DNA of 64,000 bases from Candidatus Puniceispirillum sp. (GTDB lineage: Bacteria; Pseudomonadota; Alphaproteobacteria; Caedimonadales; UBA1908), in contig PNJU01000007.1 of the NCBI GenBank assembly GCA_013822015.1, positions 62,001 to 126,000 on the forward strand, given 5' to 3'. Numbering within the stretch: position 1 is the stretch's first letter; the number at the start of each line of letters is the position of its first letter. This document shows, one piece after another, positions 1 to 9,663 of the stretch. The notes below the pieces were generated by a model. The model was not told where the DNA came from. It saw only the letters and a list, made by a program, of their open reading frames with translations, and did not search any database. The position numbers were made by a program, and so were the translations under genes.

Positions 1-300
1 AAAGGAACACGTTTTTTAGACTCCGGGCACAAAAGTGACCTCCTAGAAGCCATCAAGGTGTTCAGAGCGTGTCGGGATGGGCATCCTTCCCATGTGTGGG
101 ATGGGTGCTTGGGGATTGCAAAGGCGCATTTAGCACTCGATAATCGTCAAAAGCTGCTTAAGCATCTCAAGAAGATTGAACTAAACACCACGTGCCCGCT
201 TGATATCAAGGCGGGAGCGCTGCGTCTTTCCGTGCGGCTCAATGCGCGCATCCTTGCTGCAACCCATTCTCAAAAAGCAAATGCGCTGCGAAAAAAATGA
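1..300 (+). CDS. Secreted TPR-like paralogue 1, C-terminal part only
   Basis: The window starts inside this gene; 99 codons and the TGA stop are visible. The visible part is the shared C-terminal domain of the tandem family at 1-3516. It starts in the KGTRFLDS stretch, continues through LLEAIKVFRA and WDGCLGIAKAHLALDN, and ends in a charged tail. It is most like the protein at 1433-2470: KGTRFL, W-DGCLG-A, CPL-IK, ALRLS-R-NARIL all match in order. The helical pattern with small residues at regular spacing looks like a pair of TPR/Sel1-type repeats, but no family is recognised with confidence. The signal peptide and linker expected from the paralogues lie outside the window. Function unknown. 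Confidence 0.75.
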   Translation, partial: KGTRFLDSGHKSDLLEAIKVFRACRDGHPSHVWDGCLGIAKAHLALDNRQKLLKHLKKIELNTTCPLDIKAGALRLSVRLNARILAATHSQKANALRKK

Positions 301-305
301 TGGGT

Positions 306-335
306 TTGACAGCGACGTCACAGTGCTTTTAGACA
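306..335 (+). promoter_or_regulatory. Sigma-70-type promoter upstream of paralogue 2
   Basis: TTGACA at 306-311 and TAGACA at 330-335, separated by 18 bases. The same pair, with the same spacing and the same flanks (TGGG before the -35, GAGT after the -10), recurs at 2476-2505 upstream of paralogue 4, so the promoter appears to have been duplicated with the gene. Confidence 0.6.
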
Positions 336-482
336 GAGTATGGACCCACTTGACACGCGCCCACCTAGACAAGAAAAGAACCATAAACATCGTTTTTGCC
401 AGCATTTGCAAAATAATATTTGACCAAACGGAACAAAATGCGTTAACAAATAGAGGTTTTTTCATGGTTTCACTACATTCAA

Positions 483-1340
483 TTGCATTACTTACATCTT
501 TTTTTCTTCTTTGTGAGCACAGTCCATGCGTCCCCCTATGACCTTTTTTTTGAGGAGAAGGACCCAACACCCAGCCCGGTGGTCGACTATGACAACCTGA
601 TGTGGCTTCACTTAGATGGCAGCAGCGTCGGCAGTGGCGACTTGAATTTTGGCACTCCTTTCCAGGAGGATACCCCCCTCTCACCGCCAAGCAACACAAC
701 GCCCACCTTTTCAATCCAGGAGTCTACTTCAGTCAGCCCCCAAGATTGGGAGGGGCCTTGCGCGCCTCAAAGCCTCTCAAATACCGATCTCCTACGCGTT
801 GAAGAACCCTGTCAATATACGCTTGTACCAACGAAGGGTCGCGGGCCTTGGAAGCGCGTGTACAGTTGTGAAACATCCTCCCAGGAAAACAGACAGGATG
901 AGCGCGCAAACTCTCGCAAAGCCCCCAAACAAAAAAAACAATCGCGCCCCCCTAGTGCGGAAAAAACAACTCCCAAAAAAAGACTAATACCCCCTACAAG
1001 CATGTCTAAGGGGCAAGCATTGACGCTTTTCAACAAAGGAACACGTCTTCTTAATTCAAAGGAAGACGTCCATTTACCCGAGGCTCTCAAAGCCTTCGAG
1101 GCCAGCTACCAGGGTCACAATGCCTTTAAGTGGGAAGCGTGCCTCGGCGCAGTCAAAGCAAGTCTTGCCCTTAACGATATGGAAAAAAGCAGTATGTATC
1201 TTCGCCTCATATCACAAACGTCCCTCTGCCCTTTAGTTTACAAGGCGGAAGCTCTAGAGTGCGCAAACACCTTGATTGCGCGTATGCAAACACACCAAAA
1301 GCACTCCCTAGCCCAAAGTGGAAACAATCCTCCTGAGTAG
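483..1340 (+). CDS. Secreted TPR-like paralogue 2, start region possibly frameshifted
   Basis: About 285 residues in the open frame, readable from a TTG at 483. A better start is the ATG at 464, which follows an AGAGG ribosome-binding site, but it is in another frame and runs to a stop at 541. Removing one T from the T7 run at 499-505 joins the two and gives a complete signal peptide ending in VHA before SPYD. The middle (about 60-170) is low complexity with a basic stretch, KAPKQKKQSR and TPKKR. Residues about 173-270 carry the shared family domain, with FNKGTRLLNSKED, LPEALKAFE and WEACLGAVKASLALND. Probably secreted; function unknown. The frame problem may be phase variation, a recent mutation or a base-calling error. 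Confidence 0.6.
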   Translation: MHYLHLFFFFVSTVHASPYDLFFEEKDPTPSPVVDYDNLMWLHLDGSSVGSGDLNFGTPFQEDTPLSPPSNTTPTFSIQESTSVSPQDWEGPCAPQSLSNTDLLRVEEPCQYTLVPTKGRGPWKRVYSCETSSQENRQDERANSRKAPKQKKQSRPPSAEKTTPKKRLIPPTSMSKGQALTLFNKGTRLLNSKEDVHLPEALKAFEASYQGHNAFKWEACLGAVKASLALNDMEKSSMYLRLISQTSLCPLVYKAEALECANTLIARMQTHQKHSLAQSGNNPPE

Positions 1341-1374
1341 GCGCGGCTATGCCCCGCTAGGCGTATAACGGGCT

Positions 1375-1403
1375 TTGACAGAAAGGCTATTATTTGTCTT
1401 AAT
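1375..1403 (+). promoter_or_regulatory. Sigma-70-type promoter upstream of paralogue 3
   Basis: TTGACA at 1375-1380, 17 bases, then CTTAAT at 1398-1403. It lies 30 bases upstream of the ATG at 1433. The -35 is perfect and the -10 is weak, as at the other family promoters. Confidence 0.45.
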
Positions 1404-1432
1404 GGTGTAAGATCATTTTTGTGAAGTGTGCC

Positions 1433-2470
1433 ATGAAAAAACACCTGTACGGGGCGTGCTGCCTCTTGCTTGCCCAAGCCGCCTATGGATCCCACCAACA
1501 GCTTGAAAATGATCATACTTTTGGGGCAAGTTTGAGGGCTGCGCAGGTCAGGGCGCCAATCACGACACGCTCCCTTCCCGCACACATGTATTACCTCAAC
1601 TGGCCCCCAGCACAAGAGACGCAGCCCGCTGCAGCGCCCGCAAAAAGTGAAAACACCTACGTCTTCCCCATAAATGAGGCAGCAGTAGCGCCTCACGCGC
1701 CATCTCATACCCCTTACACAGCGCCTGCCCAACGACCACAAGAGGCCGTCATCCCACTGCTGCGCAATTATCTCTATCCAATTGCCAGCTATGCTGCCCC
1801 TGGCCCTTGCGACAATGCCCAAACAGTCGCGCCTCCCCTGCAATACGCACCCCGCGCCCCTATCCTATACCCGGCCATAGAAACGCCGTTAACAACACCC
1901 CCTCCGATGCCGTCTGCGCCTGTGCGCACACCGATAACCACCCCCTCCCCCCATCTTCCCATTGAAAGAACACTGCCCATCACGCAAACAACAAGCACCC
2001 TCCCTCTGCCCGTCATAGAGGAGGAAAAATCCCTCAAGCGTGGCCGCATAAACACGCACGGGCCCCGCACACCCGTTAGGGACGAAAACAAGCCCCGCAA
2101 GCGCGGCCGCAAAAATGTTGAAACGCCGCACCAAAACCAGGCCCTCATCCAAGCCGATGAGCTCTTCAAGAAAGGCACACGATTTCTTGAGTCAAAGGAA
2201 GAAAGCGACCTTCTAGAGGCGGTAAAGGCGTTTCGGGAAAGCGCCCAGAAGCACCCGTCCCATGAATGGGATGGATGCCTCGGCATGGCGCGAGCTTGTT
2301 TGGCACTTAATTATCCCCATCAGGTCATCAAACAGCTCACCCTTATCTCAAAAAGCGCCGCGTGCCCCTCTGGGATCAAGGAGGAGGCACTGCGCCTTTC
2401 CCTAAGGATGAACGCGCGCCTTTTGTCCCCAGACAGCCGTCAAAACTCCGATGCCGGGCACAAGAAATAA
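1433..2470 (+). CDS. Secreted TPR-like paralogue 3 with proline-rich linker
   Basis: 345 residues from the ATG at 1433. A possible GTG lies 12 bases upstream, but the ATG gives the cleaner signal peptide, about 22 residues, with AAYGS at the cut. Residues about 25-200 are rich in Pro, Ala, Thr and Gln and probably disordered. Two basic clusters follow, LKRGRIN (about 200) and RKRGRKN (about 221-227), which resemble nuclear-localisation signals. Residues about 240-340 are the shared family domain: FKKGTRFLESKEE, LLEAVKAFRES, WDGCLGMARACLALN, ALRLSLRMNARLL. It is nearly the same as the fragment at 1-300. A secreted host-interacting protein is a reasonable guess from architecture alone; no function is assigned. 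Confidence 0.8.
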   Translation: MKKHLYGACCLLLAQAAYGSHQQLENDHTFGASLRAAQVRAPITTRSLPAHMYYLNWPPAQETQPAAAPAKSENTYVFPINEAAVAPHAPSHTPYTAPAQRPQEAVIPLLRNYLYPIASYAAPGPCDNAQTVAPPLQYAPRAPILYPAIETPLTTPPPMPSAPVRTPITTPSPHLPIERTLPITQTTSTLPLPVIEEEKSLKRGRINTHGPRTPVRDENKPRKRGRKNVETPHQNQALIQADELFKKGTRFLESKEESDLLEAVKAFRESAQKHPSHEWDGCLGMARACLALNYPHQVIKQLTLISKSAACPSGIKEEALRLSLRMNARLLSPDSRQNSDAGHKK

Positions 2471-2475
2471 TGGGT

Positions 2476-2505
2476 TTGACACACGCCCCAAACCGCCTCT
2501 AGACA
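2476..2505 (+). promoter_or_regulatory. Sigma-70-type promoter upstream of paralogue 4
   Basis: TTGACA at 2476-2481, 18-base spacer, TAGACA at 2500-2505. Sequence around both boxes matches the promoter at 306-335, including TGGGT before the -35 and GAGT after the -10. Confidence 0.6.
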
Positions 2506-2532
2506 GAGTGTAGGTTTGTACCACGGGCGCCC

Positions 2533-3516
2533 ATGCTGAACGCATTTTGTTTCTTTTGGCTTTTGACAGCCTGCGTGCCGCTTTTTGCCTCGCCGGGACA
2601 CGCACCTCTTTTCGAGGATGACGCCCTGTGGCAAGGAGCGTGTCTCACCCATTGGGCGAGTTTACAGCCGCCTTTGTCCAGCGCCCAACACCCCCCTTTG
2701 GAGGATGATTGTCCTCTCTCTGCCCACCACCATACAGCACTTTTGACTGATGCATTGGCGCCGACCCAAATCCAAAACGACGCTTTTTTAGAGGATGACG
2801 CCGCTCTGTGGCAAGGGGCCTGTATTACCTATTGGGAGAGTCTACAGCCGCCTTTGTCCCGCTCCCAACACCAACCTTTGGTGGATGATTGTCCTCTCTC
2901 TCCCAATCATCTTACAGCACTTTATATTGACGCATTAGCGCCGACCCCAGTCCCAGACGATGATTTTTTAGAGGACACCACAACGCCCTATAGCGTAGAT
3001 GAGCTTGAGGTCTTATACCGCAATATTGTGACCCATCCCGCACGCTCTGGCCGCACAACGCAAGCGCTCCTTGAGGAGATTGCCCGCCAGGCGCCTCCGG
3101 GATCCCCTCTTGTCCGGCGTGTGGCCCATACACTCACGTCCCTTTCAAAGCAGATGGCTAAGACCCCAAAAAGGAATTTGTCCCAAGACAACTCGTCACC
3201 CGTTACGCCTCACGCCACTGAAACTTATTCATCTGCCTGCGTAAATCAGAGACTTCGCGCCTGGCACCAGAAAGCTATGAATCTGCTGAAGGAGGAAGAC
3301 GTCGCATCCCTGAGCAAGGCCTTAAAACTCTTTGAGATGTGTTATCGCAATAGCACGGCCCTGCGCTGGAAAGGATGTCTTGGTATGGCGCACGTGTACC
3401 TGAAAATGGGGCGCACACAAGAGGCCAAAGACTATCTTTCCCGCCTACTTAAAAGCTCCTTCTGCGGCAAAGACAACAGAATTCAGGCCAAGCAGCTCAT
3501 GGACTCCCTGGAATAA
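2533..3516 (+). CDS. Secreted TPR-like paralogue 4 with internal duplication
   Basis: 327 residues from the ATG at 2533. Signal peptide about 19 residues, ending PLFA before SPGH. Residues about 26-85 and 85-145 are two copies of one 59-60 residue unit: both contain FEDD or LEDD, ALWQGAC, SLQPPLS, DDCPLS and DALAPT. The C-terminal part (about 245-327) is the divergent version of the family domain, with LLKEEDVASLSKALKLFE and WKGCLGMAHVYLKMGRTQEA, the last phrase being typical of a TPR helix. Same tandem set as 1-300, 483-1340 and 1433-2470. Function unknown; exported by the Sec route on sequence grounds. Confidence 0.8.
   Translation: MLNAFCFFWLLTACVPLFASPGHAPLFEDDALWQGACLTHWASLQPPLSSAQHPPLEDDCPLSAHHHTALLTDALAPTQIQNDAFLEDDAALWQGACITYWESLQPPLSRSQHQPLVDDCPLSPNHLTALYIDALAPTPVPDDDFLEDTTTPYSVDELEVLYRNIVTHPARSGRTTQALLEEIARQAPPGSPLVRRVAHTLTSLSKQMAKTPKRNLSQDNSSPVTPHATETYSSACVNQRLRAWHQKAMNLLKEEDVASLSKALKLFEMCYRNSTALRWKGCLGMAHVYLKMGRTQEAKDYLSRLLKSSFCGKDNRIQAKQLMDSLE
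2608..2964 (+). repeat. Tandem duplication inside paralogue 4
   Basis: Two in-frame units of about 177-180 bases (about 2608-2784 and 2785-2964). DNA identity is high enough to see by eye, for example around GTGGCAAGG and CAGCCGCCTTTGTCC in both. One codon is inserted in the second copy. Confidence 0.7.
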
Positions 3517-3522
3517 GGGCAA

Positions 3523-3552
3523 TTGACACGGCTTCACAAAGAACGCTAATCA
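3523..3552 (+). promoter_or_regulatory. Sigma-70-type promoter upstream of 3579
   Basis: TTGACA at 3523-3528; a -10-like TAATCA at 3547-3552 (18-base spacer) or CTAATC one base earlier. ATG of the next gene is at 3579. Confidence 0.45.
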
Positions 3553-3578
3553 CTAAGCGCAGCTTTGGATTTGAGATC

Positions 3579-4280
3579 ATGAAGAAACTTACACAATTCT
3601 TGTCACTTTTTGTTTTGGCACACCACATGCTTTTTGCCAGTGCAAGTGAGTCACCTGTGTCTCTTTCCCTCGCCTTTCAAGAGGCCGAAGAGGCCCATTC
3701 CAAAATCATTGCACAGGTGGTGCACGCGGGCGCCCAGATGCAAGCGTCACAAGATACACTCCTTGCTCTCAAGCAAACCTTCACAACCCTGAAGGACAAT
3801 CCCAGCGCCCCCCAAGAGGTGCAACTGGGCAGCCATTTCCGCCTAGGCGTCATCACTTTTTTTGAAGACCCAACTCCTGCAAAAACCGACGAAGCCTGGC
3901 GGATCTTCGCACACCTACGCGCCCATGACTGCGCAGATGTGCATCTTAAGAACAACGCGGCCTCCATGCTGGCTGTGATGATTCTTAAGCACCGGGCTCC
4001 TCAGACATTTGACGCGAGGCAAGACATCGTCCTGTTGAACTTACTCTCACAACACCCCCTCCACCCCGCGGTGCGCGAGCGTGCCCTCACTTACTTCTCA
4101 CGCGCCAGTGCCCCCCTATCCCCTTCAATGCCCCACGCGCCTGTCTCTGCTTCACCGAGCTGCAACAACGAAGAGATCCCATCCCCCAGTGAAGAGGCAC
4201 CAAGCTGCACCCGCACACGTCCCCATCCGGACCGCAAAACCGTTGTTGCCGATCTCCTCAAAAAGCGACGCACGCAATAA
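3579..4280 (+). CDS. Secreted protein of unknown function
   Basis: 233 residues from the ATG at 3579. Signal peptide of about 21-23 residues ([20 protein letters not shown] then SASES). The mature part is helical: [13 protein letters not shown] and ALKQTF near the start, then a TPR-like stretch with [24 protein letters not shown] split by a turn. The last 50 residues are Pro/Ser-rich and end in a basic tail with LLKKRRTQ. It follows the four-gene paralogue array on the same strand with its own promoter, and shares the array's plan (signal peptide, helical repeat, basic or Pro-rich tail) but not clear residue identity. Function unknown. Confidence 0.7.
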   Translation: MKKLTQFLSLFVLAHHMLFASASESPVSLSLAFQEAEEAHSKIIAQVVHAGAQMQASQDTLLALKQTFTTLKDNPSAPQEVQLGSHFRLGVITFFEDPTPAKTDEAWRIFAHLRAHDCADVHLKNNAASMLAVMILKHRAPQTFDARQDIVLLNLLSQHPLHPAVRERALTYFSRASAPLSPSMPHAPVSASPSCNNEEIPSPSEEAPSCTRTRPHPDRKTVVADLLKKRRTQ

Positions 4281-4285
4281 GCTCT

Positions 4286-4313
4286 TTTACGAGGATCAAA
4301 AGTCCGGTATAAG
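4286..4313 (+). promoter_or_regulatory. Promoter of tRNA-Arg
   Basis: TTTACG at 4286-4291, 16-base spacer, TATAAG at 4308-4313, eleven bases before the tRNA 5' end. Confidence 0.5.
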
Positions 4314-4323
4314 GCAAGGACAA

Positions 4324-4400
4324 GCACCCGTAGCTCAGCTGGATAGAGCGTTGCCCTCCGGAGGCAAAGGCCAGAGGTTCGAATCCTCTCGGGTGCGCCA
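4324..4400 (+). tRNA. tRNA-Arg(CCG)
   Basis: A full cloverleaf of 77 bases. The acceptor stem GCACCCG pairs with CGGGTGC, and the anticodon stem TTGCC/GGCAA encloses the loop CTCCGGA, giving anticodon CCG for CGG codons. The T arm AGAGG-TTCGAAT-CCTCT is intact. The 3' GCCA (discriminator plus CCA) is encoded in the DNA. Confidence 0.95.
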
Positions 4401-4557
4401 TAACTTTTTTATGCAAAACAAGATTTTCTCCTGATAGGTCACAGTTATTCATCTTTTCTTTACAGTTTTGCCATAGTCTTTTCAAAAGTTGCTGACAAGC
4501 GAACGGGTGGATTGTAAAGTGGGCCTCTATGGAAAGAAACCGCAAGAGACACGACCT

Positions 4558-7500
4558 ATGACCCCCCACGATGAAGATGACATTGTTCAACACGTCACAA
4601 GTATCTTAAAGCGCCGCATTGATACGTCCGCCCACGCATCCCTCAAGCGCTTCATCATGTCATTTTATGGGTACCAGCACCTCAAAGCCCTTAAGCGCCT
4701 CTCCCCGGAGCGTATTGCGGACGGGATTGAGCGCTTATGGAATTTTATCCAAGTACGTGAGGCGAGTTCGCCCAAGTACGAAGTCTTCTTTTGGAAACCT
4801 GAAACCTTAGAGGCGTCCCCCGACCGCCTTGTCATTCAAATCGTCAATGAAAACATGCCATTTTTGGTGGGGTCACTGATTCATTTGTTGAGCCGTCTGG
4901 AGCTTAAGCCGCGCTTTGTCATTCATCCGGTCCTGTTCACCCAAAGAGACGCGGCTGGGCGCCTTGTGTCTTTGTCCGATAAGAACACAACGCACCACGC
5001 AAACCATTCAGAAGAGTCTCTCATTTACTGCGAAGTCCTTGAAAACGTGACACCCGAATCCGTCGAGCGTGTTCTGTCAGAGCTTCCTCAGATGCTTCTG
5101 GAGATTCGCCAGGCGACCCAAGACTGGGGCGCCATGCAAAAATGTATTGGGACTGCCCTTGAGGATATGGACGCGTCCGCCTATCCAGGTGAGCAAACAC
5201 GCATTATGGAAGTGAAAGAGTTCTTGAACTGGATTCAAGACGAGCACTTTACATTTTTGGGATACTGCAGGTACGAGCTTTACGGCGAAGACGGCCGCTT
5301 GCTGCGCGAACCTAAAGCCTCTAACCCACTGGGTATCTTAAGGGCTGAGGACCAACGACGGCTGAACCACGTTTTTGAAGGCGTGAACTACTCACAAACA
5401 GCCAGACACCTGATTTTGAAGCCTTCGCCCCTCATCATTAACAAAACCACACAGGTTTCACGCGTTCACCGCTCCGTGCCCATGGATGTCATTGGGGTGC
5501 GTTATCTTAACGAGAAAGGTGATGTGATTGGCCTTCATATGTTCTTGGGGCTTTTCACGTCGGTCGCCTACGACAGCAGCGCGCGCGATATTCCGTATCT
5601 GCGCCGCAAGGTCGAGCAAGTGGTCACAAGTGCGGGACTTGAGCCAACGTGGCACGACGGCAAGGCCCTCATCCACGTGCTGGACTCTCTCCCACGCGAT
5701 GAGCTTTTCCAGGCATCCGTTTCTGAATTGACAGAAATTGGCATGGCCATTGTGCGCCTGCAGGTTGAGCAGCGCGTCGCCCTTTTCATGCGCCCGGACC
5801 TTTTCAAGCGCTTCATGTCATGCCTTGTTTATGTACCCGGAGATGTGTTTGACTCGGCGCTCATGGATAAGATCGGCGAAGTTTTGGAACGTGAGATTGA
5901 CGGCACCGTCAGTCTTGTGAAAGCCCAGTTCGGCGCATTTTCCTTTGCACGCATTCACTACACCATCGTTGCCAAAAAAAGCCTGGACGACTCCTATGAC
6001 CATGCGCACATAGAGCAGCTCCTGGCTGAAGTGGCACGCTCCTGGTCCGATGATTTGCGTACAGCCCTTTTAAATAAGTACAGCGAGTGGAAGACCGCGC
6101 GCCTTTTCAGGCTTTACAAAAGTGCGTTCTCAAGGGGTTATCAAGACCGCTTCACAGGTGAAGAGGTCATGAACGACATTGACGCCCTTGAGCCTCTCTA
6201 CACCTCAAAGACATTCGCATCACGCGTGTACCAACCCCAAAACAGCAATCCAACCCACATTAAGCTCAAGTTCTTCCACTACGGATCTCCCATTGCTTTG
6301 TCATCCATCTTGCCGACCCTTGAGAACATGAACTTGAAGGTCATCAGTGAGGTGCCTTTCAAGATCCAACGCGCAGAGACCGATGATCTCATCTGGATCC
6401 ACGACTTTGATATGACGCTGCGCGATGAGATCGCCATTGCGCCAGAGACAAGCTTTGATAACTTCATCAAGGCCTTTGAAGCCGTCTACACAAAGCAAAC
6501 GGAAGATGATGGGTTTAACCGCCTTGTGCTGGCTGCCGGCCTCACCTGGCGCCAGTGCAGTCTGGTGCGCGCCTACGCCCGCTATCTCAAACAGCTTGGC
6601 CTAAACTTAAGTGAAGCCTTCATCCAAAGCGCCCTTGTCAAAAATGCCCACATTACTGCGCTCCTTGTGAGCCTGTTTGAGGCACGCTTTCATCCCGACA
6701 TCACCCAATTTGACGCAAGCCTTGTGGATGATATCAATAAAGCCCTTGACGCCGTCGACAATCCCGATGAGGACCGTGTCCTGCGCCGCTATTTAAATGC
6801 GATTTTGTCGACCTTGCGCACAAACTACTTCCAACTGGACCAAGACAGTCATCAAAAATCTTACATGTCTTTTAAGTTTGACTGTGCCAGCCTTCTTGAT
6901 ATGCCCCTGCCCCGCCCGCTTTACGAGATCTACATCTATGCCCAAGACATGGAGGCGGTGCATTTGCGCGGAGGGCGTGTCGCCAGGGGAGGAATCCGCT
7001 GGTCAGACCGTTATGAGGACTACCGCACCGAAATTCTGGGGCTCATGAAAGCCCAGATGGTGAAAAACTCCGTTATCGTCCCCGTGGGGTCAAAGGGTGG
7101 TTTCATCGTCAAAAAATCCCTTGAGAACCTCTCCCGTGAGGAGGCTCAATCCATTGTAGTCACGTGCTACCAAACCATGATTCGCGGCATGCTTGATATC
7201 ACTGATAATCTTGTAAGCCACCAAATCGTGCCTCCTTCACAAGTTATGCGGTACGACGGCGACGACCCCTATCTTGTGGTGGCTGCCGACAAGGGTACTG
7301 CGACTTTTTCCGACTATGCCAACAGTGTGTCAAACGCGTACGGCTTTTGGCTTGGGGACGCCTTTGCCTCCGGCGGCTCAGCTGGGTACGACCACAAGAA
7401 GATGGCCATCACAGCAAGGGGCGCCTGGAAATCCGTTGAGCGCCACTTCCGTGAAATTGGACTCGACATCCAGACCACAGACTTTACGGTTGTTGGCATT

Positions 7501-9399
7501 GGAGACATGTCAGGGGACGTGTTTGGCAACGGCATGCTACTGTCACGGCACATTCGCCTCGTCGCGGCCTTCAACCATAGCCATATCTTCATTGATCCCC
7601 ATCCCGACACAAAGAAGAGCTTTGAAGAACGCGAGCGCCTCTTTAACTTGCCGCGCTCCTCATGGGCTGACTACAACCTTGATACACTGTCACAGGGCGG
7701 GGCCATTTATGAGCGCCGCGCTAAAAACATCACCCTGACGCCAGAAATAAAGGAAATGCTGGCGCTGGCCAAAGACACCATTGCGCCCAACGATCTGATC
7801 AAGACGCTTCTTGCTTATCACGCGGATCTTTTGTGGTTTGGCGGTATTGGCACCTATGTCAAGTCCAGCCAAGAAAGTAACGCAGACGTTGGAGACCGTA
7901 ACAACGACGCGGTACGTGTCAACGCCAAAGACCTGACTTGCAAAGTTGTGGGAGAAGGCGCCAACCTTGGTGTGACACACCTGGGGCGCATTGAGTTTGC
8001 ACGCCGCGCACGCGGTCACATCAACACGGATGCCATTGATAACTCCGCCGGCGTTGACTGTTCGGACCACGAGGTTAACATCAAAATCCTCTTGGGCCGT
8101 CCCATGAAGGAAGGGCGTCTTTCCTTGCCTGAGCGCAACACACTCCTTGAGAGCATGACGGACAATGTGGCCACGCTTGTGCTGCAGGATAACTACCAAC
8201 AAAACCTGTGCCTGAGCATCATGGAGTCCCAAAGCGTGGACGCCCTGGATCAGCAGATTCGCCTTATTAAAAAGCTTGAAAGCACAGGCCTTTTGAACCG
8301 GGCCATCGAGTATCTGCCCGAGGACACAACCTTAGCTGAAATGCTCTCCTCTGGCAAAAGTCTTGTGCGCCCAGAGCTTGCCATCCTCCTGGCCTACGCC
8401 AAGATTTTCCTCTACACAGAGGTTGTCAAATCCGAGGTCGTGAAGGATCCCTTCTTTGAGGGACACCTCATCTCTTATTTCCCGGCGCAAATGCGCGCAA
8501 ACTGGGCCGACGACGCGCTCAAGCACCCCCTGCGCGATGAAATTATCGCAACGGTGATGATCAATGAGATCATTAACCGCACGGGCGCAGCTTTCATCCA
8601 TGAGCTTCAGGAAACAACCTCTCGTCCCATTTCCCATATCATCAAGGCGTATTATGTGGCCGTGGAGGTCTTCCACATTCATGCATTCTGGGACGCCCTT
8701 GAGACCTATGATTCAAAAATTGACGCGGGTCGCCAAATCAAGGCCTACAAAGAAATCCTTAAAATTATTAAAGGACTTATCGGATGGCTTTTGCGGCACT
8801 ATCCACTCGACGACTCCATCTCAGATCTCATCAACAGTCTCTCCCCTGGTGTGGACGCGCTCATTCACGATATCATGGACTGCTTGGACGCAGACGGCGA
8901 AGATAAGCTGGCCCAAATCATTGTCTCCTACCAAGAAATTGGATTTGACCACGATTTTTCTGAAAAATGTGCCATCCTCAACCTGGCCGCAAACTCACCA
9001 GACATCGTGCTCATGGCCGCCAGAACAGGGTTTTCTATTCGCCAAGTGGCGACCCTTTACTTCTTACTGGGCAGCCGCTTCAACTTCCTCAGGCTGCGCA
9101 AACAGATTCGCTCCATGTCTGGTTCAAACCACTGGGCCAATGTGCAGCTGGCAGGCATGCTTGAGGATCTTTATACCCACCAGAGCACCCTGACGGATAA
9201 ACTTCTTGCCCTGGCCAAAGATAGGGATGATCCCTTCACGGATAGTGGGATTCATCTTATCCTTGATTGGGATCTTGCCCACGCCAGCACCGTTGCAAAA
9301 CTTGATCGTCTTTTCGAAGAGATCAACATTTCAAGATGTACGGACTTACCAACCCTGACTGTCTTGACAAGAGAGTTGCGACTTTTAAGCGAATCTTAA
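4558..9399 (+). CDS. gdhB: NAD-specific glutamate dehydrogenase, large (about 180 kDa) class
   Basis: Oxidative deamination of glutamate to 2-oxoglutarate with NAD (EC 1.4.1.2), feeding amino-acid carbon into the TCA cycle in the cytoplasm. 1613 residues from the ATG at 4558, the usual length for the large bacterial class. An in-frame TTG at 4489 would add 23 residues that lack family character. The N-terminal 500 residues correspond to the ACT-like regulatory region. The catalytic core starts near residue 800 with [14 protein letters not shown], then [10 protein letters not shown] and PVGSKGGF (about 842-848, catalytic lysine region). The nucleotide-binding fold has [15 protein letters not shown] near 980. 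The C-terminal 500 residues are the helical domain of the class. It stands alone, with no amino-acid transporter next to it. No broken motifs seen. Confidence 0.95.
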   Translation: MTPHDEDDIVQHVTSILKRRIDTSAHASLKRFIMSFYGYQHLKALKRLSPERIADGIERLWNFIQVREASSPKYEVFFWKPETLEASPDRLVIQIVNENMPFLVGSLIHLLSRLELKPRFVIHPVLFTQRDAAGRLVSLSDKNTTHHANHSEESLIYCEVLENVTPESVERVLSELPQMLLEIRQATQDWGAMQKCIGTALEDMDASAYPGEQTRIMEVKEFLNWIQDEHFTFLGYCRYELYGEDGRLLREPKASNPLGILRAEDQRRLNHVFEGVNYSQTARHLILKPSPLIINKTTQVSRVHRSVPMDVIGVRYLNEKGDVIGLHMFLGLFTSVAYDSSARDIPYLRRKVEQVVTSAGLEPTWHDGKALIHVLDSLPRDELFQASVSELTEIGMAIVRLQVEQRVALFMRPDLFKRFMSCLVYVPGDVFDSALMDKIGEVLEREIDGTVSLVKAQFGAFSFARIHYTIVAKKSLDDSYDHAHIEQLLAEVARSWSDDLRTALLNKYSEWKTARLFRLYKSAFSRGYQDRFTGEEVMNDIDALEPLYTSKTFASRVYQPQNSNPTHIKLKFFHYGSPIALSSILPTLENMNLKVISEVPFKIQRAETDDLIWIHDFDMTLRDEIAIAPETSFDNFIKAFEAVYTKQTEDDGFNRLVLAAGLTWRQCSLVRAYARYLKQLGLNLSEAFIQSALVKNAHITALLVSLFEARFHPDITQFDASLVDDINKALDAVDNPDEDRVLRRYLNAILSTLRTNYFQLDQDSHQKSYMSFKFDCASLLDMPLPRPLYEIYIYAQDMEAVHLRGGRVARGGIRWSDRYEDYRTEILGLMKAQMVKNSVIVPVGSKGGFIVKKSLENLSREEAQSIVVTCYQTMIRGMLDITDNLVSHQIVPPSQVMRYDGDDPYLVVAADKGTATFSDYANSVSNAYGFWLGDAFASGGSAGYDHKKMAITARGAWKSVERHFREIGLDIQTTDFTVVGIGDMSGDVFGNGMLLSRHIRLVAAFNHSHIFIDPHPDTKKSFEERERLFNLPRSSWADYNLDTLSQGGAIYERRAKNITLTPEIKEMLALAKDTIAPNDLIKTLLAYHADLLWFGGIGTYVKSSQESNADVGDRNNDAVRVNAKDLTCKVVGEGANLGVTHLGRIEFARRARGHINTDAIDNSAGVDCSDHEVNIKILLGRPMKEGRLSLPERNTLLESMTDNVATLVLQDNYQQNLCLSIMESQSVDALDQQIRLIKKLESTGLLNRAIEYLPEDTTLAEMLSSGKSLVRPELAILLAYAKIFLYTEVVKSEVVKDPFFEGHLISYFPAQMRANWADDALKHPLRDEIIATVMINEIINRTGAAFIHELQETTSRPISHIIKAYYVAVEVFHIHAFWDALETYDSKIDAGRQIKAYKEILKIIKGLIGWLLRHYPLDDSISDLINSLSPGVDALIHDIMDCLDADGEDKLAQIIVSYQEIGFDHDFSEKCAILNLAANSPDIVLMAARTGFSIRQVATLYFLLGSRFNFLRLRKQIRSMSGSNHWANVQLAGMLEDLYTHQSTLTDKLLALAKDRDDPFTDSGIHLILDWDLAHASTVAKLDRLFEEINISRCTDLPTLTVLTRELRLLSES

Positions 9400-9413
9400 A
9401 AACATATTTGACT

Positions 9414-9454
9414 TCCATACAAGCAGACATATTCACATTGTCTACTTGTATGGA
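9414..9454 (+). promoter_or_regulatory. 16-bp stem hairpin between gdhB and tkt
   Basis: Arms 9414-9429 and 9439-9454 are complementary at 15 of 16 positions, with a 9-base loop. No T-run follows, so it is a poor intrinsic terminator. The 3' arm reaches into the GGAGG (9452-9456) that precedes the ATG at 9462, so the hairpin could cover a ribosome-binding site. Confidence 0.5.
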
Positions 9455-9461
9455 GGAAACC

Positions 9462-9554
9462 ATGCGCGTCACCTCAACTTATTGGGCCACACCAAGGGCC
9501 CTATCCTCAATACGTCAGGACACTTCCACTATCTGCGCCTTTCAAAAGAGGTAA
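9462..9554 (+). CDS. Possible 30-residue micro-ORF
   Basis: ATG at 9462 six bases after a strong GGAGG, then 30 codons to TAA, starting MRVTSTYWATPRAL. No family is recognised. The support is only the ribosome-binding site and the upstream hairpin. It might be a leader peptide or chance. It ends about 110 bases before transketolase. Confidence 0.25.
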   Translation: MRVTSTYWATPRALSSIRQDTSTICAFQKR

Positions 9555-9663
9555 AATAACCTCCTCAACAGCTGGAGCCCCATTTGGGGACCAGCCCCCC
9601 TCTTGACGCGGCGCGCGCGCGGGCGCATTGTGACGGTACTTTTATGCTAAACAGTGAGGATAT

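Noticed and set aside
181-714. Long minus-strand open frame opposite the first two paralogues
   Set aside because: It spans two plus-strand family members and their promoter, has no ribosome-binding site and an unlikely composition; it is the shadow of real genes.
7690-8232. 180-codon minus-strand frame inside gdhB
   Set aside because: Lies wholly within conserved gdhB coding sequence; no family features.
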